Assembly (NCBI GenBank): GCA_002474345.1
Contig: DKQD01000146.1
Span: 15,571 to 27,777, forward strand
Reading direction: 5' to 3'
DNA length: 12,207 bases
DNA from: Bacteriovoracaceae bacterium UBA7317
GTDB lineage: Bacteria > Bdellovibrionota > Bacteriovoracia > Bacteriovoracales > Bacteriovoracaceae
Shown one piece after another: positions 7,651 to 12,207 of this stretch (positions are counted from its first letter, which is position 1; every line of letters begins with the position of its first letter). The notes beneath the pieces are model-generated. The model saw nothing but the letters and a program-made list of their open reading frames with translations, was not told where the DNA came from and made no database searches. The position numbers and the translations under genes are program-made.

Positions 7651-8319
7651 ATGGAAACTTTTAATATGCAAGACTTTATACTAAGGCTCAGTATCCAACT
7701 TCCAGGTTTTATTCTGGCAGTTTCTTGTCATGAGGCTGCTCATGCTTATGTCGCTCTAAAGTTTGGAGATGACACAGCAAAAAGGCAGGGAAGGCTAACT
7801 CTAAATCCCGCTGCGCATTATACGCCTTTCGGGACTATTCTTTTCCCTCTTTTAGGGGCTGTTCTTGGCGGTACAATGTTTGGGTGGGCCAGACCGGTTC
7901 CTGTTGATGCAAGAAGGTTCAAAAATATTAGAAAATCTATTTTCTGGGTAAGCTTTGCTGGGCCTGGGGCCAATATTATTTTGAGTATTTTATCCGCTTT
8001 TTTTTATGTTATTTTGGTTACCAAAGTTTCCCCAACTTTTTATCTTTATGAGCCATTTTTAGGTATGTTAAAAGCTTCAATTACGATTAATTGTATTTTA
8101 GCTGTATTTAATCTTATTCCTTTTCCACCGCTTGATGGCTCAAAAATGGTAAGCTCCTTCTTGAATTATGAGAATCAGAGAAAGTTTGAGGATCTTCAGA
8201 AATATGGGTTTGTCTTTCTACTGTTGCTTTGGTTTACAAACTTATTTAGCTACCTTCTCTTCCCAGCAATCTTGATAGCGAATGGCTTTATCAGGCTTTT
8301 TTATGTTATGCTCTCCTAG
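7651..8319 (+). CDS. Site-2-protease-like M50 family membrane zinc metalloprotease
   Basis: Intramembrane metalloprotease of the compact S2P/M50B type. From the ATG at 7651 it is 222 residues. The zinc-binding HEAAH motif is at residues 27-31 inside a hydrophobic segment (FILAVSCHEAAHAYVAL). The second catalytic motif NLIPFPPLDGSK (154-165) supplies D162 as the third zinc ligand. Between them are GRLTLNPAAHYTPFG (47-61) and ARPVPVDARRFKN (80-92), both typical of this subfamily, and FAGPGANIILSIL (102-114). Four to six membrane segments are visible and no PDZ domain is present, unlike RseP. It is followed by scpA after 27 nt. Small M50 proteases beside scpA are a recurring arrangement in several bacterial phyla (established knowledge), but the substrate is usually unknown. 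Catalytic residues are intact. Confidence 0.9.
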   Translation: METFNMQDFILRLSIQLPGFILAVSCHEAAHAYVALKFGDDTAKRQGRLTLNPAAHYTPFGTILFPLLGAVLGGTMFGWARPVPVDARRFKNIRKSIFWVSFAGPGANIILSILSAFFYVILVTKVSPTFYLYEPFLGMLKASITINCILAVFNLIPFPPLDGSKMVSSFLNYENQRKFEDLQKYGFVFLLLLWFTNLFSYLLFPAILIANGFIRLFYVMLS

Positions 8320-8346
8320 AACATCTAATCATAATTTGGAAATTGT

Positions 8347-9255
8347 ATGCTTGATACTTCCATAAAGGTCCAAACTGACGAATTTGATGGACCGCTAGGG
8401 CTTTTACTTCTTTTAATTCAAAAAGAAGAAATGTCTATTCGCAACCTAAATTTAACCAAAATTACAAAGCAATACCTCAGCTTTATTGATGAGATGAGGG
8501 AATTAAACTTTGACGTTGCTGGAGAATACCTCTTTTTGGCTTCAAACCTTATTTTCCTTAAGTCCAAATCCGCACTTAGGGAAGATGAGGGTTTAAATAC
8601 TTTTGAGGAAGAAGGAATATCTGAAAATTTAGAGATAAAAACTAAGGCAGAGCTAGTAAGAAGGCTTGAGCAGCTGAAACATTACCAAGAAATGGGGGAG
8701 GTCCTTTGGGCCCTACCTAAGAGAGGCCATGAAACTTTTGTAAGGCCAAAAATCCCACGCGCTAAAATAGTTAACTCTTTATTAGTGCCTATGGATTTAG
8801 AAAAATTAACCGATGTAATGCTAGATTTTTTAAGAAAGGAAAAGAGAAAATTTTCTATTTTAAAAAAAGAAACATTATCTATTAAGAAAAAGCTTTTGAG
8901 TTTGAAGAAAATCCTGGTTAAGGGAGGCTCCTTTTTGTTGACCGACCTGATTTCAGAGGATGAGAGGACGAGCAACCTAAATATAGTAATTACTTTTATC
9001 TCTTTGCTAGAGTTAGCTCGTTTAAAAAAAGTAAAATTATTTCAAAACGAATCTTTGGGACAGATATACATTGAGGTTATTGAATCTCTTGAAAACTTCG
9101 ATGTTGAAAGCGCCACAGGTTTTGAGAATGAAGAAGAAAATAATGAGGATGAAGCGTCTGGTCAGGATATGCAAAAGCATGAAGAGAGTAATGACTTAGA
9201 AGAGCGGTCTCATTTAGAGGAAAAAGATAAGAGCAATAAACAACTTCTTAATTGA
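8347..9255 (+). CDS. scpA: Segregation and condensation protein ScpA (kleisin)
   Basis: Kleisin subunit that bridges the two SMC heads and binds an ScpB dimer, acting in chromosome compaction and segregation on the nucleoid. The N-terminal SMC-neck-binding domain is clear: DEFDGPLGLLLLLIQKEEM (11-29), then ITKQYLSFIDEM and AGEYLFLASNLIFLKSKSAL, the family's best conserved stretch. The C-terminal winged helix that contacts the SMC head is visible up to about residue 249 (LNIVITFISLLELARLKKVKL... IYIEVIE). Residues ~250-302 form a strongly acidic, probably disordered tail (EEENNEDEAS), beyond the usual end at about 250 residues. The start ATG at 8347 has a modest GGAAA upstream. The stop is 19 nt before the preferred scpB start, so the two are cotranscribed. 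Identification is secure. Confidence 0.95.
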   Translation: MLDTSIKVQTDEFDGPLGLLLLLIQKEEMSIRNLNLTKITKQYLSFIDEMRELNFDVAGEYLFLASNLIFLKSKSALREDEGLNTFEEEGISENLEIKTKAELVRRLEQLKHYQEMGEVLWALPKRGHETFVRPKIPRAKIVNSLLVPMDLEKLTDVMLDFLRKEKRKFSILKKETLSIKKKLLSLKKILVKGGSFLLTDLISEDERTSNLNIVITFISLLELARLKKVKLFQNESLGQIYIEVIESLENFDVESATGFENEEENNEDEASGQDMQKHEESNDLEERSHLEEKDKSNKQLLN

Positions 9256-9274
9256 GAGTGGAGTGAATTTTCTT

Positions 9275-10537
9275 ATGGAAAAAAGTGATAATACCTCAAC
9301 ACAAGTCGAAGATATTGAGAAAGGTCACCAATTTGGTCAAATGGACTTCGGTTTAGATGATGACTTGTGGAAAGCACGAACAGGCTTAGATGAGGATAGC
9401 CTTTGTGGAGCTATTGAAACTATAATTTACATGAGTGAAAGACCAATTTCTTTGCAAAAGATAAAAAACCTTATTGATGAAGACTTACCTCTTAGGTTGA
9501 TCCATAAATCCATAAATAAGCTTCAGGAAGACTACGAGCTTCCTAGTAAAGGCATTAGAATCATCGAGGTTGCTGAAGGTTATCAATTTAGAACTAAGCC
9601 TATTTTTTCTAAATATATTCAAAACCTGTATAAGGTAAATTCTTTGATGTTAACCCCAACAGCTTTAGAGGTATTAGCAATAATTGCTTATAAGCAGCCT
9701 GTTTCTAGAACAGAGGTTGAAAAAATAAGAGGAGTGGACAGTTCACATATTGTGAGAGGTTTAATGGATAAAAGGCTCGTTCGAGTTAGTGGTCGATCTT
9801 CCGAGTTAGGTAAGCCGATAACTTACTCGACAACCCAAGAGTTTTTGGAGGTTTTTAATTTACCTGATATTTCCTCGCTACCTCCTGAGTCTGAATTAGA
9901 AGCTATGACTACCTTAAATGAAGTGGGAACTTTTGAAGATTTTAAGAACCTGGTAAGTTCTTCAGCACAGTCATTTAACGAAGATGATCTCAAAGAAATA
10001 GAAGATTTAAGCAAACAAATTAAATCTATTCATGCAGATACTTTTTTTACCAAAAGTTTAAGGTTACAGGATAAAAAGAGGTCTAATAACCTTACTGGAG
10101 AGCATGTTGAGGTTAAATCCTCCTTCGACTTGTTGGAAGAGTATATTTTGAAGGAAGAAATTTCTTCTCAAAATATTTTAGCTGCACAATCAGAGCTAAT
10201 AAATGCTTCACTTGTGCCAGAGGTTGTAAGAGACTTGACTCAAGGCCCCTTCAACGTTCCTGATATAGACGACTCTGCCTTTGCCATGATTGACCTTGAT
10301 ACTGGTGAAGAGATTCTTGAGGATTTAGAAGTTATTAGCAATTTGAAGAAAGAAGATCCAACCGATCAAGAGAAAGAAAGCAGGGATAATGAAAATTCTT
10401 TCGATGAGCTATTTCTATCTGAAGCTGAGGGTAAAATAAACGAGCTCACTGATAAGGTTGCCAAGGAAGGCTCTGATTTAGACCTGGACCTTGAGTTTTT
10501 AAACGAAGAGCCAATTCGTGAAGACACTGAAAAATAG
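9275..10537 (+). CDS. scpB: Segregation and condensation protein ScpB with long acidic C-terminal extension
   Basis: Winged-helix protein that dimerises and clamps ScpA in the SMC-ScpAB condensin. The core spans about residues 40-203: LCGAIETIIYMSERPISLQKI, then GIRIIEVAEGYQFRTKP (93-109), the diagnostic LTPTALEVLAIIAYKQPVSR (126-145), IRGVDSSHIVRGL (151-163) and GKPITYSTTQEFLEVFNL (179-196). Ordinary ScpB proteins are about 170-220 residues. This one has 420, with about 40 extra N-terminal residues and about 217 after the core, rich in Asp/Glu and helix-like (e.g. DLDLDLEFLNEEP at the end). The reading frame is continuous with no sign of a fused known domain. Start: I prefer ATG 9275 with GGAG at 9260-9263. 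A GTG at 9263 is the alternative, adding four residues. It sits directly after scpA and before rluB, the usual order. Confidence 0.93.
   Translation: MEKSDNTSTQVEDIEKGHQFGQMDFGLDDDLWKARTGLDEDSLCGAIETIIYMSERPISLQKIKNLIDEDLPLRLIHKSINKLQEDYELPSKGIRIIEVAEGYQFRTKPIFSKYIQNLYKVNSLMLTPTALEVLAIIAYKQPVSRTEVEKIRGVDSSHIVRGLMDKRLVRVSGRSSELGKPITYSTTQEFLEVFNLPDISSLPPESELEAMTTLNEVGTFEDFKNLVSSSAQSFNEDDLKEIEDLSKQIKSIHADTFFTKSLRLQDKKRSNNLTGEHVEVKSSFDLLEEYILKEEISSQNILAAQSELINASLVPEVVRDLTQGPFNVPDIDDSAFAMIDLDTGEEILEDLEVISNLKKEDPTDQEKESRDNENSFDELFLSEAEGKINELTDKVAKEGSDLDLDLEFLNEEPIREDTEK
10052..10068 (+). repeat. 17-nt direct repeat, copy 1 (inside scpB)
   Basis: AAAAGTTTAAGGTTACA is present here and again exactly at 10693-10709 in the start of rluB. 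Both copies are read in the same frame and encode KSLRLQ (ScpB residues 260-265), allowing one further base at the Gln codon. The flanks diverge at once on the right. Confidence 0.8.
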
Positions 10538-10577
10538 CTGCTCTATAAAATTTATTTAGATCCCTTCAGACTCCTTT

Positions 10578-10606
10578 TTGACACCTGGCTTCTATTAAGG
10601 TATTGA
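10578..10606 (+). promoter_or_regulatory. Possible sigma-70 promoter for rluB
   Basis: A perfect -35 TTGACA (10578-10583) is followed by a 17-nt spacer and TATTGA (10601-10606), a weak -10 that keeps the first three consensus bases. It lies in the 125-nt gap between scpB and rluB, in the right orientation. rluB may therefore have its own start as well as read-through from scpAB. No terminator was seen after scpB. Confidence 0.35.
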
Positions 10607-10652
10607 CCTAATTCAAATACTTATTAACCAACCTGCCGAGAGGCTAGAAATT

Positions 10653-10656
10653 GGAG
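10653..10656 (+). promoter_or_regulatory. Ribosome binding site deciding the rluB start
   Basis: GGAG stands 6 nt before the ATG at 10663. The frame is open up to a TTG at 10651, but that TTG overlaps this Shine-Dalgarno sequence, so ATG 10663 is the likely start. The scpB start has a similar GGAGT...TTTCTTATG arrangement. Confidence 0.65.
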
Positions 10657-10662
10657 TTTCTT

Positions 10663-11607
10663 ATGAAAAATAGCAGTCCAAAGCTAATGTCAAAAAGTTT
10701 AAGGTTACAAAAATACATCGCTGATTGTGGTTTTACTTCTAGGAGGAAAGCCGAGGATTTAATTAGGGAAGGAAAGGTAAAAGTAAATGGAATGATAAGC
10801 TCTGAATTAGGAGTAAAAGTTGATCCTGTAAAAGATGTTGTTTCAGTTGATGGACAGGTTTTAGATCGAGAGTCTATTCAGAGGCACTATATCCTAATGA
10901 ATAAGCCCCGAGGGGTCATGACCACTCTAGATGATCCAGAGGGAAGATCAACTGTAATGGATTACGTAAAGGAAGTTTCAGAGAGGGTCTATCCTGTGGG
11001 AAGATTAGATTATTTATCGGAAGGCCTTCTTCTTCTTACAAATGATGGAGAAATGGCAAATATGATTATGCATCCTAGCTATAACATCACGAAAGTTTAT
11101 GAGGTTAAAGTTTTTGGCTCTGTAAATGATGCTATTTTAAAAAAACTAAGGGATGGAGTTGTCTTTCAGGGGCACCACCTGAAGCCTTTGTCGGTTAGAG
11201 TAATAAAACAGTTGCCTAGCAAAACTTGGCTCGAGTTTAGACTGGGAGAAGGCAGAAATAGGGAAATTAGAAATATTTGTGAGGGTTGCGGCCTTACTGT
11301 TGATAAATTAAGGAGAGTTGCGATTGAGTCTCTGTCTATAGAGGATATCGGTCCTGGAAAGTATGTTTTCTTGACAAAGAAGGAGCTCTTAAAAGCATTG
11401 GGAATGGAGGCGAGTGGAGTTCCTGTTAATGCGAAAAGAACTTATGTATCAAAAAAGAAAAGTGTTCAGGTTAAGAAAAGAAACTTTAGTGACAAGGATA
11501 TTTTTGCTGATGATTCTTCTTTTAGAAAATTTCGTAAGGAGACATACTTGGATGCTTCAAAAAGCCTCCAGGAGATGAGAAAGAAAAGAGGTCGTATATC
11601 AAAATAG
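10663..11607 (+). CDS. rluB: RluB/RsuA-family 23S rRNA pseudouridine synthase
   Basis: Converts a specific uridine of rRNA to pseudouridine; in E. coli RluB modifies U2605 of 23S rRNA. From ATG 10663 it has 314 residues. The S4 RNA-binding domain is at ~13-60 (LRLQKYIADCGFTSRRKAEDLI, then GKVKVNG). The catalytic domain has HYILMNKPRGVMTT (75-88) and YPVGRLDYLSEGLLLLTNDG (110-129) with the catalytic aspartate D116. GEGRNREIRNICE further on is the RluB/RsuA-type signature. A basic tail of about 65 residues after the catalytic fold (KKKSVQVKKRNFSDK... RKKRGRISK) may aid rRNA contact. rluB next to scpAB is common in Firmicutes and several proteobacterial groups, supporting RluB over RsuA or RluE, though exact target-site assignment is inference. 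It ends 1 nt before a strong terminator. Confidence 0.88.
   Translation: MKNSSPKLMSKSLRLQKYIADCGFTSRRKAEDLIREGKVKVNGMISSELGVKVDPVKDVVSVDGQVLDRESIQRHYILMNKPRGVMTTLDDPEGRSTVMDYVKEVSERVYPVGRLDYLSEGLLLLTNDGEMANMIMHPSYNITKVYEVKVFGSVNDAILKKLRDGVVFQGHHLKPLSVRVIKQLPSKTWLEFRLGEGRNREIRNICEGCGLTVDKLRRVAIESLSIEDIGPGKYVFLTKKELLKALGMEASGVPVNAKRTYVSKKKSVQVKKRNFSDKDIFADDSSFRKFRKETYLDASKSLQEMRKKRGRISK
10693..10709 (+). repeat. 17-nt direct repeat, copy 2 (5' end of rluB)
   Basis: Identical to 10052-10068. Here it encodes KSLRLQ (residues 11-16) at the very start of the S4 domain, where RLQKYIA is the normal family sequence. This copy is therefore the likely source if the repeat reflects a duplication. Confidence 0.8.
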
Positions 11608-11608
11608 T

Positions 11609-11634
11609 AAAAAGCTCCTAATTAGGAGCTTTTT
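11609..11634. terminator. Perfect palindromic bidirectional intrinsic terminator
   Basis: The 26 nt are a perfect inverted repeat centred on AATT, with core stem GCTCCT/AGGAGC and A-tract/T-tract ends. On the plus strand the hairpin is followed by six Ts, just after the rluB stop. On the minus strand it is followed by five Ts, just after the TAA of the 101-residue gene (11637). It should terminate both convergent transcripts. Confidence 0.92.
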
Positions 11635-11636
11635 TA

Positions 11637-11942
11637 TTAGTTGTCGTAATGAATACTCTTTTTTTCTGACATATTTTCTTCCATTATATCAGCTGCATAT
11701 TCCAAGGCTTGATCTGAATAATATTCTTCATACTTACTTGCAAAATGAGCCGATTTTATCAGGGTGGCACATGTTTTCATAAACTCAGCACTGAACTCAA
11801 AGTACTCGTCCTCATACTCTGTTGTAAGCGTAACTTTGAGAGCATGATTGAGTTGTTTAACCAGCCTGATTTGCTGTGGCGTTAAACCTTTTGTATCAAG
11901 CTCAACTTTTGGCTTTGTTGTTGCCCTGCTTAAAATTCCCAT
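11637..11942 (-). CDS. Hypothetical protein (101 aa)
   Basis: Unrecognised small soluble protein. The first ~16 residues are basic and polar (ATTKPKVELDTK). The rest looks all-helical: GLTPQQIRLVKQLNHALKV (19-37), then EYFEFSAEFMKTCATLIKSAHFASK and ALEYAADIMEENM, with an acidic overall C-terminal half rich in Tyr and Glu. No signal peptide, membrane helix or known catalytic motif is visible. The single Cys makes a metal site unlikely. Start: the ATG at 11940-11942 has GGGAG at 11949-11953, 6 nt away, a good ribosome site. It converges on rluB with a shared palindromic terminator right after its stop and stands alone on its strand, upstream of the divergent tRNA-fMet gene. The ribosome site and terminator make it a convincing gene; function unknown. 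Confidence 0.8.
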   Translation of the reverse strand: MGILSRATTKPKVELDTKGLTPQQIRLVKQLNHALKVTLTTEYEDEYFEFSAEFMKTCATLIKSAHFASKYEEYYSDQALEYAADIMEENMSEKKSIHYDN

Positions 11943-12026
11943 AGGTTTCTCCCTTTGGTATTTTTATAATGACTTTTTATCGGGCTTAGGGATTCAAACT
12001 TTTGTTATTTTTTTACTAAAATAAAC

Positions 12027-12055
12027 TGGACAAAAAAGGGAAACCATATTAGATT
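12027..12055 (+). promoter_or_regulatory. Candidate promoter for the initiator tRNA gene
   Basis: TGGACA (12027-12032, five of six -35 bases) is spaced 17 nt from TAGATT (12050-12055, four of six -10 bases). The discriminator that follows, CGCC, is GC-rich, as is typical of stringently controlled stable-RNA promoters. Transcription would start near 12062 and give a short leader of about 28 nt before the tRNA. Confidence 0.4.
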
Positions 12056-12089
12056 CGCCAAGAATTAAGGTTTTTCTTTATTTCGTTGA

Positions 12090-12163
<74 letters not shown>

Positions 12164-12165
12164 CT

Positions 12166-12200
12166 AAAAAAAGACTCTTAATAAATAAGGGACTTTTTTT
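12166..12200 (+). terminator. Intrinsic terminator of the tRNA-fMet transcript
   Basis: The hairpin pairs GACTCTTA (12173-12180) with TAAGGGAC (12186-12193) around an ATAAA loop, with one A:A mismatch and one G:U pair. It is extended by an A7/T7 stretch, and the seven Ts at 12194-12200 form the U-tract. It begins 3 nt after the tRNA body, so the tRNA seems to be transcribed alone. Confidence 0.85.
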
Positions 12201-12207
12201 ATAACTT

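Noticed and set aside
8682..8975. Minus-strand 97-residue frame inside scpA
   Set aside because: Antisense shadow of the ScpA C-terminal half; no ribosome site or family resemblance.
9823..10014. Minus-strand 63-residue frame inside scpB
   Set aside because: Serine-rich antisense shadow of the acidic ScpB region.

Overview
This is an AT-rich bacterial window of chromosomal housekeeping genes with several lineage-specific small or surface genes between them. No mobile element, CRISPR array or phage gene is visible. A sigma-70 RpoD with region 1.1, an scpA-scpB-rluB cluster, and signal-peptide proteins with beta-barrel-like tails point to a Gram-negative bacterium. The gene order and composition fit the Bdellovibrionota / Bacteriovoracales (predatory 'Deltaproteobacteria'), but that placement is inference and was not tested.

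Left block (1-4892, minus strand): a tight operon read right to left as degT-family aminotransferase, trmB (tRNA m7G46 methyltransferase), dnaG (primase) and rpoD (primary sigma factor, cut by the window edge). Gaps are only 10, 6 and 14 nt. It is a version of the macromolecular-synthesis operon (rpsU-dnaG-rpoD in E. coli), with trmB and an aminotransferase upstream instead of rpsU.

Middle block (5018-7524, minus strand): two 80-residue unknown proteins, one about 31% lysine, and a stop/start-coupled pair of exported proteins. The exported pair share a short SH3-like N-terminal motif ahead of beta-strand-rich tails and are probably outer-membrane or envelope proteins. This is the least conserved-looking part of the window.

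Right block (7651-11607, plus strand): site-2-protease-like M50 membrane metalloprotease, scpA, scpB and an RluB/RsuA-family 23S rRNA pseudouridine synthase. ScpA and ScpB are the kleisin and winged-helix partners of SMC condensin. ScpA has an acidic tail, and ScpB carries a roughly 217-residue acidic C-terminal extension. A perfect 26-nt palindrome ends rluB and also the convergent 101-residue unknown gene (11637-11942, minus).

Right edge: an initiator tRNA-fMet gene (12090-12163) with a candidate stringent-type promoter and a clear intrinsic terminator. Its T-loop starts with G instead of the near-universal T54, and CCA is not encoded. No gene-free stretch exceeds 300 bases; all intergenic gaps are about 150 bases or less. 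I did not find a convincing new multi-gene system. The best leads are the paired envelope proteins, the long ScpB tail, the odd initiator tRNA and the lysine-rich small protein.
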